DNA of 64,000 nucleotides. Origin: Plumapathes pennacea. Lineage: Eukaryota > Cnidaria > Anthozoa > Antipatharia > Myriopathidae. Position numbers and translations under genes: made by a program. A model generated the notes under the pieces. The model saw nothing but the letters and a program-made list of their open reading frames with translations, was not told the DNA's origin and did not search any database. Of this stretch, positions 29,261 to 42,110 are shown piece by piece (the stretch's first letter is position 1; every line of letters starts with the position of its first letter). Where the stretch lies: contig OZ038464.1 of the NCBI GenBank assembly GCA_964036295.1, forward strand, positions 3,476,501-3,540,500, read 5' to 3'.

Positions 29261-30794
29261 TTCTAGGAAAATATCCTGGAAAGTCTGCGCCAAAGCGAAA
29301 GAATAACTTTCGTTAGAAGCAAAGACGAGTGGGGCCTAGCGCCTACGACTGTCCTACAATATGAAGGAGCCTAGTTCACTGAGCTTGGCGTCACTTCCGC
29401 TGGTCAACGTTAATCGCCATTACTTCCAACGAAGAGGTAAACATTTCACATAGTGTGTATATCCCATTTTTTGATACAGAAAATGTATATATATGTAATT
29501 TATGAACTTGAGTAACAAGTTTTGAGTTTCTTTGTAAATCAAGATTTTGTAAGCGTGGACAAATAAAAAAACTACAATTTTGTGCAACGACCGCTGACTC
29601 AAAAATAAGGTGATCGCAGCGTCGGAAGATTTACCAAAGGCACGAAACATCGATACACGTTTTAGCAAAAGACCACTTCGCAAATTAACCCCAATCCCTT
29701 GGTTCCTTTTCCACTTTCTGCTAGCATCTCCAATGTCCATTCAGACCCCAGTTACGTAAGTTATATTTATTGCCAAAGAGCAAGTCGAGCGAAGACGGTC
29801 GGCTTGCGAGGCGGCCAGCATAATGCCACGCGAAGTATTGCAGCAGGCAGAAAAATTCTCGATCGAGATGTTAAAAGTGTAATGCAAGGTATAGATTCCC
29901 TAGGGGCCAATTATTAGGCCGGAAATATTAGAGCCAACAAAGTCAAGGAATATGGTGTGACCGTTCTTAGCCAATCAGGAGGGAGTATTTTGCACGAGGT
30001 TAACACATGCACTCACTAGCATCTGTCATCTAGTTCTTTTTCTCTCGTTGGCACTTAGCGAAAGCTACAACTAGTTTTATTCAGTTTTGCTGATCTTGTA
30101 AGATAATTGTCCAGTGATATTCTCACATACGCGATTGAATATACATCCTACTTGCATGGGTTCATACTGCTATGCAGCTTAGAATCTGAGAGCAAAAGAA
30201 TCGATTAAAAGCAAACTGATTTATTCTTTGTCTTTAACAAAGCTAATCTTCCCCACCCTCCCCTCCCCCAACTATCCCACATCATGCTGAAATGATGTTT
30301 CCCGCCAAAAGTTTACCAATTTCTCAAGGTTGTGCGCGCGTGAAGGTCAAACGGGCTACAACCTTGTTTGATTCGTGGCTGATCTTTATCAGGCCCAAAT
30401 ATGGCAAGAATTCCTGAGAGTTACTTAATGGTTTGTCCGAAAACCAGATGTTCATTTTTGATATTTAAAACACATGCAATGCATGAAGTCGACGCATCAT
30501 CAAACAAACACCTGTGATTCGATCAATGTTGACCGAGAACCCCCCACATTTTCTCGGGAAGACTCGGATATTTTCGTAAATAAATCGATAGTTCCGGGCA
30601 TATTCCGAAACATAAATTCCGGAGGATTTGTACCAATGTACCAAATAAGCTAAAATTAGGCATCTCCAGAACTTAACAATTTAAAACTACAGCTATTGTC
30701 CTTAGTACAGTTATTTTGTTTCTATTGGCTGCTTGTTAAAATGGTAAACAAGTAAAATACATCTTGACAAAACATTTTACACTTCAAATCTAAA

Positions 30795-31062
30795 ACATTA
30801 TTACCGCACTACTCCAGGTTCCTAAATCACTGGGTCCCTTTACGATACCTAATCGGGTCCTTTATCCTGTAGCTTCTCTACGTAGGTGGATTGAAAGGCG
30901 CCCTCCACAGAGCTCGTTTTACCATACAACATTATTACCGCACTACTCCAGGTTCCTAAATCACTGGGTCCCTTTACGATACCTAATCAGGTCCATTATC
31001 ATGTAGTTTCTCTACGTAGGTGGATGGAAAGGCGCCCTCCACAGAGCCCGTTTTACAATACA
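30795..31062. repeat. 134-base tandem duplication
   Basis: ACATTATTACCGCACTACTC starts at 30795 and again at 30929. The two units differ at a few bases and are single copy at 60590-60715. Confidence 0.85.
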
Positions 31063-31110
31063 TCCAGCCATTACCTTCGTCTCGGATAAGAATTGTGATC
31101 TACGAATAAA

Positions 31111-31306
31111 CCAAGAGTGATCAAGTTCAATTTTCTCCTTCAGCTTCGGAGCATAAATATATAATACAGTGAGGAGAGCGTGGCTATTGATACCTTGCTC
31201 AGATGACAGCTGATTAAACTACCAATTCTCACTACACCACTCATTCAATTTCCTCTCTAAAGGTTGGGAGAATCTGCACTTTGAACTTGGGAGTGAAAGG
31301 ATTAAA
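31111..31306 (+). repeat. Dispersed ~190-bp repeat
   Basis: Same landmark order as 4104-4290: GAGTGATCAAG, ATTTTCTCC, AATTCTCACTAC, GGGAGAAT and GAGTGAAAGGATTA. Confidence 0.6.
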
Positions 31307-31659
31307 ACACATAGTGAAACTCCCTGAGCAAACCACCACCTTACCCAACTCCCCTCAGTCAACTATTAGTGAAACCTCTCGTAAGTGACCAAAGTTTCGA
31401 TTGGTTTTGACGTCATGTAAGCAACCACCCTGTGTGCCGAAAGGAGATTTTCATAGGAAGTAGTTTGTGTACTATTATTTTAGTCGTTAGTCGTCTAACG
31501 ACCTCTATTTCGACTCGGCCAAAAACGGTACGACACAAACGGAGCTGAATTCCATGCAAGGTGTCGCCCTTGTCATTAGCACTGAAGATGGTCACTGCCA
31601 GAGATTTGGTTGCGTCCTCAGTGGTTCTTTAAGTTGGGAGACATTATGCTATATTTTTG

Positions 31660-33221
31660 ATGCTGTGTTTGCTATGGATCTGTACCGGCCAATTTCAGTC
31701 TTGCCTGCAGTATCTAAAGTGATCGAAAGGCATGTACATGATTCCTTATACGGTTACCTAACAACAAACAATCTGATATACCTCCGGCAATCAGGTTTTC
31801 GAAAACGACACAGCACAGAAACAGCCCTTATTCAAATCATCGACGAGTTTCTGTTGAACCTCGACCAGAACCGAGTAAGTGGCGTAGTCATGGTGGACTA
31901 TTGCAAGGCGTTCGATATGGTTGACCACAATATTCTTTTGGACAAATTGGAGATATATGGGACCAACAGTAAATCGCTGCAATGGTTCAAGTCCTACCTA
32001 ACTGACAGAAGCCAGCTCGTAACGTTAGCTGGTACCGAATCAGACAGAGCAAGCGTTAAACACGGAGTACCACAGGGTAGCATCCTTGGCCCTCTGTTGT
32101 TTCTGGTGTACATAAATGATCTGCCTTTACACGTCAGCTCTGCAAAGTTGGACCTATTTGCTGATGATACAACCGTTACTTCGTCTGCGGCTCACAACGA
32201 TGCCATAAAACTGCAGGAATCTCTGAACACAGCCCTCACTGAGTTATCGGACTGGGCAGTTGCAAACAAGCTGCCTCTCAATGAAAAGAAGACTAAGGCC
32301 CTAATGATAACCGGAAAACGGCTGTCCACCAAACTAAACTATACCCCGGTACTAACAATGAATGGAAAACAACTGTCCAGTGTTCCAAATGCAAAGCTTC
32401 TTGGACTTGAAATCGACGAAAAACTCACATTTGTAGCTCACGTAGATAACCTCTGCAAAAAGCTTTCTCAGCGCATAGGGGTACTAAGGAAAGTCAGAGC
32501 CTTTCTTCCTTTACAGCAGAGGATTCTATATTATGATAGTATGATTAGGCCTGTTATGACCTATGTAAGTGCTATCTGGACATGCTGTGACCAGGAAAGC
32601 CTAGGGCGAGTACTGAAACTGCAGAAGCGTGCGGCAAGAATAATTCTAAACACTTCTAATCAAGCCCCGTCAGTAGAATTATTCAATAGGTTGAAGTGGT
32701 TGCCATTTTATGAGGAAGCTAAGTTAGCCAAGTGTTTCTTAGTATTTAAGCGACTTAAAGGTGAAGTTCCCTCTTATATCACCAACTTACTTAAGCTCAA
32801 TAGTGACCTACACTCTCGCAAGACCAGATATTCCAATTTTAATTTAGTTTGCCCCAGATTTAAGTATGAATCTGACGGAGGCAGATCGTTTGGTGTATCC
32901 GCCTGTCGGCTGTGGAACTCCTTGCCATTGGCGCTGCGTGAAATTGAGTCGTTTACTGTTTTTAAACAATCTTTGTGGAACTATTTTTTTAATCAACAGC
33001 AATTTTTGAACCATTTCATAGTGTAGCTTTTTATTAGTATGTTATCCGTGTAGATAGATGTAGTTTTTATCCATTGACCTTGTTAATACCTTTACTTTAA
33101 GCTTAGATTTTTTAAAGAATTGTTTAGTATATGTATGTAGAGGGCCACACGTTTATTAGCTCTGCTATTATGTGCTACCCTCGTTAAATAAAGACATTAC
33201 TTACTTACTTACTTACTTACT
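31660..33221 (+). mobile_element. 5'-truncated non-LTR retrotransposon (reverse transcriptase)
   Basis: The frame from about 31674 to a stop at 33026 encodes the RT part of a CR1/L2/Jockey-like LINE. It begins at YRPISVLPAVSKVIERH, then SGFRKRHSTETAL, DYCKAFDMVDH, HGVPQGSILGPLLFLVYIND, the catalytic FADD (LDLFADDTTV), the thumb-region PNAKLLGLEID and the terminal CRLWNSLP. The endonuclease and the first ORF are missing, as expected of 5' truncation during target-primed integration. The 3' end has AATAAAGAC and a (TTAC)n tail to 33221. In-frame residues before 31674 belong to flanking DNA. The RT core is open, so the insertion is fairly young, but it cannot move alone. Confidence 0.9.
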
Positions 33222-33870
33222 CTGTAATACGTTGTTCTTAATAATGTAAACAAGGAGAGCTAAATCAAACAAGGCGACTGCTTATCGATACCACGTTCCA
33301 ACTAAATCACAACAAAATGTCACCTTTAAGTCGTGTAGTGGTATCGAGACGTTTTCAGATGGTTATGATGGTGGAACTAAAGTTGCGGAGGCACCAGCGA
33401 ACACACATAAAAAGGGCAGGGATGCTCGTCATACCTTTTAGGGTTCAAAATCATGGGTGCTCAATATCAAACGCTGACATTTTTATGTGACTGAGTCCCG
33501 TTTTAGGATCGGGTGTCACTCGATAGGATTTTTTCGCCACCTGACAAAACTGTTATTAAATTACAGGTACAGTCACATAATTTGATGAATGTCACTTAAT
33601 GCCAGATAGTTTGGTACTTTGTAGGGGTCAAAATAAGCTCGAGCCACGCCCATTTTGGTACATCTCAGGGGGGCAATACAAAAATTCCCGACAAACATCT
33701 CTACCTTTTTTAATGAGGGACTTCCCCCACCCCCGGAGAAAAGAGAAAGGGAAGGGGAGTTGGAGGTGACAGGGAGTGACTGTGCGCATGCGCGTATGTG
33801 TGCGCAAAATCAGTAATTTCTTGTAAACGTGTGGAACCTTTCTCATCCGTCCCCTTCCCTGAAAGGACCC
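33222..33870. repeat. NLR 3'-flank repeat, diverged copy
   Basis: Landmarks of the 2285-2750 repeat reappear in order: GAGAGCTAAATCAAACA, GATGGTGGAACTAAAGTTGCGGAGGC, an AAGGGAAGGGGAG block and AATCAGTAATTTCTTG with ACGTG. It may be the original 3' flank of the 27.5-kb pseudogene, displaced by later insertions. Confidence 0.5.
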
Positions 33871-36800
33871 CAATTGTCAATTTAAATCTAGTTAATAATG
33901 AGAAAAGTCGCCAGTTAATATTAACATGCTATGAGTTCCATACGACTTCAATACAGTCACATGTCTAGCTTGTACGCCGTTTCATTTCTGAAGATTTCTT
34001 GAAAGAAGAAAAAAAAATACTAACTCACAGACAACAATCGTTGTCACACAGCCAAAAGTGTTGTACATAATACGGTTTTATACAATATATTGCATATCTT
34101 ATAGCATATAACTCAGCTCAGGCCCTGCTGGTATTTCATCACGATTTTATAGTGTGGTTGAATTAAATTTTGTCATTGTATACTGTATTTACGAAAATGA
34201 TTCGTTTATCAAAGAAAAGCATTGCTACAAATTTGCGAAGCAGTTTCAGTACACTTTGTTTAAGAGCACGTCTTATTTTGGGTTACTGAGAACACCCGAG
34301 AAACATCACGTTCTTTAAGTCTTACTGTCTCCATACTTGATGCCAGACAAGACAGCATTTGTGTTTAGCTGTCCACTTTTGGGGATTCATTTTCTCTTTT
34401 TGACAATTTAAGTTGTTATTAGTCTTGTCTCAACTGCCTTTTGGCTTTCCTGTGAAACCTTCCTTTATTTGTCAACTAAAAACACGGTACTCACAATGCC
34501 ATTAGGAGTCCAAGCCAGGAATTGGATGTTATTGCTTCCAAACCTTTTGGTAAGATTTTTAGCACTGACACATCAATCAATTTTACGCAGTTGTACCCAT
34601 TACCTTACCACCCCCACCCCCCCCCCCCCCCCTTCCATTTTTAAGCTACAAATTCTCCACCCCAAGTAGACAAGAGCCTTGGATTATTCCTCTTTCTTCC
34701 ATTCTTTTTCAATCTTTTTTTTCTTTCTATTTGCCAGGCAAATTCCCCTGATGCGGCCTGCTCCCCATGGGAGGGTGACCCTGGGGACTTTGTGCAGATT
34801 TGTTGACTTCTGTTGCCAGTTTAAACTTTTATCCTGGTACAGGGGGAAATTGGATTACTTTTTTTTTCTTTTTTCTTTTTTTCACTTCAAGTTTTTATTT
34901 CTTTTTGCAATTTACAGGTTTCATATGCATACAGACACAAAGCAAAAACATAAAACATTTTCAATCACAAACATACTCACAAAACAAACTTGGGATTAAT
35001 AAAACAAATATTATGAGCTGACTTAATATACTAACCTAAGCTGGTAACAACCGACTAGTTACTATTGTTGGTTTAATCTGAAGCAAAAATGCAATTTAAC
35101 TTTTCCCATTTCTTAAAAATGAAGAGGTAGCTTGTCTTTTTTCCTGGTGATATAGAGCTCAAAATTAAATAGATAAATGGATTACTTTTGTATATTTATA
35201 AAAGGATCCAAAAGGATAATGTTATTGTGTTTAGGGGGTTTATTTCATGCATGAGGGTTCCCTGGGGCCACCCCCCCCCCCCCCCTCCCACCCCCTTCAA
35301 TATGGCTGCTGATATATGTAAGTGCATTAGACAGCGAAAGTCATCGAGTTCAGTGCCATATGGAGAAGACTGTGAGAAGACTGGCCAGTTATTTGTTTAA
35401 GATGATTTCTTTCTTGCTGGTTTTTGAAGCTCTATAATATTACCATGCCCTAAAAGGGTTGCCATACATAACCAGCTATCCATTGTGTTAATCCTATGAC
35501 AATGTGATTGAAGAGGTTATAAAATTTTGTTAACCATTTTGTTAACCCACTGTTCCTAAATCACTGTACTGTTATATATTCTTGATATCTGTGCAATGAG
35601 TGAAGCAGCAGTTTATATTCTTGACATACAATATCATAATGCAGGAAACTTTTCAATTTACTTGACTGTATACTTGACTTTGAGAACTTATGAGTTCACA
35701 CGACTGCTCAGATTGGATTTACAGTTTAATTCCATCCTCACACTTGCAAAAGTGTTACTTTTATTAATATTGTTGACTTCCTGTGCAAATAAAATCAATA
35801 ATTTTCATTGCCATCACAATTTCCTTCTCAAAATTCCTATTTTTCATCACACTTTAAGTACACATGACATTTTCACAATGGCCAGCACTTGACAAGTGCA
35901 GCAATCAACATCTGTTGATATATTAGTACAAACTGTGTTTTACCAGCTTTAATTTGGCAGAGTATTTTTGTTTGTGTATCATGGAAGATCACGTGATTGC
36001 ATGCTATCTATATATATATCTATATCTCATAGTTATGAAACTATAAAATAATACTTCTAGAAATATGACATTCACATGTATACATGTATATACGTATCCT
36101 CTCCCCCTAATGGTCTGATCAAGATTTAGCACAAAGAAAGGAAGTTAATAATTCTTATGGTACAGGATCATATGATTTTGTTGATGGCAGTTTACATTCC
36201 GACAGCAGTTCACATTATAGTTTAGATACCGGCCTGAGCTGAGTGCAGTTTTAAAGTGATCATAACATTATATATACAGTTACAATATTCACAAGTCTTG
36301 AGAGTTTTGTTTTCTTGTAAACATAATCCAAATCATCCTGAGGAATGAAAACATGCTTTCTGTTTCATTTATCTTTTAATACGTGTGCCAGCAGTCAGCA
36401 GTCAGCGGTCAGAAAGATTCTCAATTTCAAATTTCTGCACTGTCTGTTAATTTCACATTTTTGCACTGTTTGGGATACATGGACATGCATGCAGCCAATC
36501 AGAATGCAGAAATTTTATATGCATTTTATTATTATATAAATAATTCGTTCAGTTGAGAAAAGCATATCCCTATGTCAGCCAACCCTCAGCTGCACTTGCA
36601 AAATTAATGGTTACATTTAAATGGTTAAATATATACATATATAATACAGAGGAAGAGTAGTAAAATTTGCAAATTTGTTTATTGAGCAGGGTTATTTATA
36701 GGGATATACCTGGCCTCCATCTCAACTTCAGTTGAGACATTACTATCCTTCCCACCAACACATCACAAAAATTAACTCAACAAACTGCAATACTGACAGC

Positions 36801-37384
36801 AGAGGAAAGATATCTGTGGAACAGCAGAATTATCCACGTGTATTACTCCAATGTTTGACTTTTTACTTCAAAAATTTAAAACTATGTGATTATTGTGAGA
36901 ATTGATTAGTTCAATCAGCTGTCAAGTGAAAGTCAATTCTTCACGAGGTAAAATATAACTTTCGGAGCAAATTTTCACATATACATGCGGCAAATTGTCA
37001 GTTACAGTTTAACTACAATTTCATAATCTTACCTGTATAGACTCCAGGACATCCAGGAGGTATCATTTTAGTAATCTGTCGTCGAGATGTCCATCGTGAA
37101 GTCAGGAAGCTGGGCTCTGGGCGACTCGTTCTTTGAGAAGGGAATTTTTCTCATCTTACTGAATTTTTTTCATCTTAGCTCACGGGCAGGGGTCTGGGCG
37201 CCACTCTATTCAGCAGTGGAGCTCTCGGGAGGTGGGGGTGGGGAAGGTTGGCCTGTACAGTACTACAGTATATTGCAAGTAACATCTGTGCCTATTTGTT
37301 GAACGAGAGCTCATGCAAATATCGTCATAATCTTAAAAGAAAGTATCTCGCACGAGGTCTTGCCCTGCGGATATCTTTTGCAAC
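33871..37384. other. 3.5 kb without a recognisable gene
   Basis: AT-rich sequence with only chance frames. Contents are homopolymer C runs (about 34610-34632 and 35270-35285), pyrimidine-rich tracts (34680-34900), a TATA-rich dinucleotide patch (36010-36030) and an inverted fragment of the ~190-bp repeat near 36890-36960. Introns or intergenic DNA; I see no exon I can defend. Confidence 0.5.
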
Positions 37385-37920
37385 GATTTCCGCCATGTGT
37401 TCTCTTCCCGGGGGGTATCGCCCGATAGGGTATCATTTTCAGGGTCCTCTGTCTTAAACAGGGTATCAAATTTTACATTTTCGTGTCTTGAACAGGATTA
37501 TTTCCCGAAGATTTTCTCCTCCTCTCCTCCCCTTCAAACACATTTTTTGCTCTCGCCATTTTCACGTGATTTCTTCGTATGCTCCAGTGGAAACGCGTGC
37601 AACACACAAACTTATCTAAACTTAGTCTTGAACAGGGTATCAAATTAGAGCACTTTGTCTTAGACAGGGTAGCAAAATTTCCATTTTTGTGTCTTGAGGG
37701 TCAGGGTTTTATACAGTCAGCGGAACCCCCCTCCCAAATTCCTATTGAGTACCCCCCCCCCCCCCCCCGGGGGGTGTTTTCTTCCATTTGACATGCAATC
37801 GGCGACACTGTTAAAATCATACCCAACCCAGACCAAAAAGCCAAAATCGATACTCTATTTCAGACAAAAAGGCAAAACTATACCCTATTTCACACTAAAA
37901 ATGCTTGAAAACGATACCCT
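37385..37920. repeat. GGGTATC-phrase interspersed repeat
   Basis: The phrase GTCTTGAACAGGGTATCAAAT and variants recur four times (37448, 37478, 37624, 37655), followed by a C/G run (37750-37772) and phrases such as AAAACTATACCCTATTTC. Looks like a degenerate transposon end. Class unknown. Confidence 0.5.
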
Positions 37921-37924
37921 TTGT

Positions 37925-39575
37925 TGCGGCACATGGCGTATATATGAGGTGGGGGGTAGAGGGGGGCCTTGTTGGGGTGATTTCGCAGCGGAAGCGTTAC
38001 GATAGCGATCCCAGAAAGCCTTGGGGCAGGCGATCGTATTCCCAAACCGGATAAGGGGCGTTCTCTTCGACCGGCCGAAAGCCAGCAAGATTCCATGAAG
38101 TAGGTATGTATCTTTCTGGCATATATTCTACTAAAATCTTTGTCAGTCGTCCCAGATCAGAGGCGTACCCATGGTCTCGTTTTAATACGGGCACGAGCAA
38201 ACGAGCGAAGCGAGGGAGCCATATGGGGGTGGGGGTTTGGTTCATGAATTTCTGCAGAGCGGAGTCATAGTCGAACTTGAAAGATTCTTTTGTGAAGGCA
38301 CGTGCCCTTTAGCTAAGAGGCAGCTACGCCACTGCAGATTGTGTTCTTGTGTTGCTTTATACCCTTGGACATCCTTGAACATGTGATGTGTTGTTATACT
38401 GATATAAAAATATCAGTGTGGATATTGCGTTGAATACAAAACGCTTCCTTATTCGCTGTTATAGCCGCATGGTAACAAGTCGCCAAGTTAAAAACTCCGA
38501 CCGCAGTAAAGAGAAGATTGTAACAAGCCAAACGATCAGTCGAGGGCTTCCATGTTTAATCTACTCACAGCTGACAAACATATTGTCTTTGAAGGGCGGC
38601 CGAACACAATTTTCGCGGGTCCTGTTTGACTTTTCTAGTTATTAATAGTTTTAACTATATATTCTGTAAACTCGCAAAGGTTGATACTGGGTTTTTCAGC
38701 TTCCAGTTGTGTTCTTTGTTTGCCTACGTGCTCTTGAATCCGCAAAGAATCTGATCCATGACCCCGCTAAAGCATAGCACGCAACAATCTGGCCACATAC
38801 TAAGTTTCTTGAGTGTGTAAGCATTTTGAACTGGAAGATTACCTCCTTGATGATCCACATTTACAGCTCTTTCGACTGGGTGTGTAGTGATAGTATTTTT
38901 GTACTTCAGATATGTTGATCTGAAAAAGAGTGTCTCTGATTTTTGATATTTTGTTTGGTTCGGAAAATATTTAAAATTAAAGTCGGGCGACGTGCTTTTT
39001 GATGAAAGTTTTTACGGCAAATAAAATAACTCGGGTTCAAAAGCGAAAACGGATAATCGGAGATATCATTTGAAAGTGGTACATCGAAACACAAGACGAT
39101 TACAATTGGTTTCCTGTTCGGTACACAACGTTCTCTACGTGTTTGTTGTTTGGGGTGATATTAATGCAACAGTTACATTTGCCAAGCATTTCCGTTGAGT
39201 GGAAATAAAAGATTCAATTATTAAATACGCGCCCCGGGCGCTTATTCTGGTTTACGGTATTTTGACAACAAAGGTTCCTGAACATATTTTGATGACTTGC
39301 CTTTCCTCATACCCTGTTTCGCAAATCGCCAATGTGTCCCAAGCTCAAATAGCTTTATGTAAGCTTTGCGTGCCTATGTTGATATGAAACTAGAAAGTAG
39401 TTATTATATATATACATGCAAAAAAGCGCCATTTTGACTTCCGGTTTTGACTTTGTCCGCGAGGTACTCGACGTTCAAAAACAAGCGTTTGCTACTTAAA
39501 AGTGGCTCTAAGCAAATCAGGATACTTAGACGTTTATACGGATATATAATTTTCTAAGAGCCTCAAAAAAATGTT
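37925..39575 (+). repeat. Unknown tandem unit U1 (internally deleted)
   Basis: First of four direct units. Landmarks: CAGAAAGCCTTGGGGCAGG, GAATTTCTGCAGAGCGGAGTCATAG, GTAACAAGTCGCCAAG, GGCGGCCGAACAC, CGCAAAGGTTGATACTGG, GATCTGAAAAAGAGTGTCTC and ATACGCGCCCCGGGCGCTTATTC. It lacks the central ~800 bases found in U2 and U3 but has a ~300-base 3' segment (39275-39575) shared only with U4. Confidence 0.8.
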
Positions 39576-42110
39576 TTTTGCGGCACATACTATATGGCTT
39601 ATAAATGGGGGTGGGGGGTGGGGGACTTGCTGGCGTGATTTTGCAGCGGAGGTGTCACAATATCAATCCCAGAAAGCCTTGGGGCAGGTGACCAGCACAC
39701 TCCCACCGGTTTCAGAGTATTTTCGACCAGCTGCAAGCTGAGCAAGATGCCATAAAGTAGGTATGTATTTTTCTGGCATATACTCTTTGTCAGTCGTCCC
39801 AGATCAGAGGCCTAGCCATGGTCCCTTGAGCAACCGAGCGAAGCGAGGGAGCCATCTAGGGGCGGGGTTTTAGGCATACGCCTCGTCTTTTCTTCCGCGA
39901 ATTTCTGCAGAGCAGAGTCATAGTCGAACTTGAAGGATTCTTTTGTGAAGGCACGTGCCTTTTTGCCTAGAGACAGCTACGCCACTGCAGATCGTGTTCT
40001 TGTGTTGCTTTATACCCTTGGACACATGATGTGTTGATACTGTAGGTGCTGTCCGATACAAAAATAGCATGTGGATAAGTGTCGATATTTCGTTTAATAC
40101 AAAACGCTTCCTCGTTCGCTTTTATAGCCGCATGGTAACAAGTCGCCAAGTAAAGAGTCGGACCGCAGTAAGGAGAAGATTGTAACAAGCCAAACTATCA
40201 CTTGGCTTCCATATTTAGTCTGCTCACAGCTGAGTAACATATTGTCTTTGTAAGGCGGCCGAACACGATTTACGCGGGTCCTGTTTGACTTTCCTTGATA
40301 TCGACAAGTAGCGCTATCTTTGGTTTTTGCTTAGAGCCACAAGACATATGTGGCTCCAAATTAATAATTCGAGTCGGATCTGTCGGTCACTTTGCGGATG
40401 TTAGATATGCCTATTCCGCTTCAGTTACACCCTTCTTATACTATGATTTGTACTATGATAAATTACTATTATCATAGTCCTTAATATATTTAACTATGCT
40501 GTAAACTTGCAAAGGTTGATACTGGGTTTTTTAGCTTCCAGTTGTGTTCTTTGTTTGCCTACGTGCTCTTGAATCCGCAAAGAGTCTGATCCATGACTCG
40601 GCTAAAGCATAGCACGCAACAATCTGGCCACATAATAAGTTTCTTGAGTGTGTAAGCATTTTGAACTCGAAGATTACTTCCTTGATGATCCACATTTACA
40701 GCTCTTTCGACTGGGTGTGTTGTCACAGTTATCCGGCTCGGTGCCGTTCGTCCTACTAAAAGGGGTGGAGTGAAATGAACAATAGCAGCCGTACGTAAGA
40801 TGACTTCTTGGGGAGTTTGAGTTTTAGTTGAATTGCGCAGCGAAAAGAAGGAAAGCAAGGTATGACCCTCGATTTGGAAAGTGTAGTGTTCAACGACAGA
40901 AAGGCGGAGAACAAATCCCCCGCTGCTGAACAATAGCACCCAGTGCGAAACAAAGGCCCTTGTCATCTATCAGGAGACGTTCGTGACATGCTCGCGGTAA
41001 AACTGCGATAGCACGAGTTCAGATTTAGACATATACCTTTGTTTTTTTGCGAAATTTTAAGCGTACGCCAATGTTAGGGATTGTTATGCAAATTAACATG
41101 GCCCCAAATGGCGAGTTTCAAGACATCACAGATTTGTCGGACTATCGAGCCGATAGTATTTTTGTACTTCAGATATGTTGATCTGAAAAAGAGTGTCTCT
41201 GCTTTTCGATATTTTGTTTGGTTCAGAAAATATTTAAAGTCAAAGTCGGGTGACGTGCTTTTTGAGGAAAGTTTTTACGGCAAATAAAATAACTCGGGTT
41301 CTAAAGCAAAAACAGAAAATCGGAGATATAATTTGAAAGTTAACATGTCGGTCTATACTTGTGCAAAATTTCAACCCAATCCGTTAAAATCCGCTTGCAC
41401 TGGAACTTCTTGAAAACACTACTAAACGACCGTTTTTCAGAAGCAGAGAAAATCGTCTGAAGATTTTCGGCGCACCGACGGTGTTTGTTGACATAAGCAT
41501 CTAATGTGTCAAACATATGTCACTTTGATTCGCTTTGATGTAAAGCAGCGTCGTGTAATCTAGCTCAAGACCTCTTCTTTCGGCGGTTTTTTCGCTCAAC
41601 AAACAGTGATTTTCCTCGTGGTTTCTCTATGCTGAATCCCACACACAATGTTTGCGTTTTTCCAGATGTCATGTGATATGTCGGTGTTGCATGAGACGCA
41701 TGAGCTGACGAGTGATGACAGATTGCTATTTTGATTGAAATTGCGTTCGAGATACCTCGCATTCCAAAGAGATAAAATTTTAATGTCATGTCTTTTACCA
41801 TAGCTAAGAGTGACTGAGATACAGACTTCAGAAGTCACGAATATCAATCAACTTGCATTTCAGTGATTCAAATATGAAGATTTTCGTTTTTACAACGGTT
41901 TCTGCTACATTACGTGGTACGTCGAAACACAAGACGATAGCAATTGGTTTCCTGTTGCGTCCACAACGTTCTATACATGTTTCGTTGCCCCTTGAGTGGA
42001 AATAAAAGATTCAATTATTAAACACGCGCTCCGGGCGTTTATTCCAGCGTTTACGGTATTTTGACAACAAACTTCAGTGCTTGTGCCTATACTAGAATGG
42101 GACCATCACC
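39576..42110 (+). repeat. Unknown tandem unit U2
   Basis: Fullest copy, about 2.5 kb. Beyond the shared landmarks it has a hairpin GAGCCAC...GTGGCTC (40334-40356), a CTATGATAA...TTATCATAG hairpin (about 40451-40478) and a minus-strand open stretch (40559-40966, 135 codons) whose frame is broken in the other units. No domain recognised. Confidence 0.8.

Larger units (their letters stand above)
29142..31651. repeat. Duplicated block 2, copy 1
   Basis: Aligns with 59397-61303, sharing CTAACGGACGTTG, GGCCTAGCGCCTACGACTGT, CGAAACATCGATACACG, TCCATTCAGACCCCAG, ATTGTCCAGTGATATTCTC and TTGATTCGTGGCTGATCTTTATCAGG. It starts inside the LRR pseudogene. This copy has ~300 extra bases near 29770-30078 and a 134-base tandem duplication at 30795-31062 that is single in the other copy. 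No gene found inside. Confidence 0.85.
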
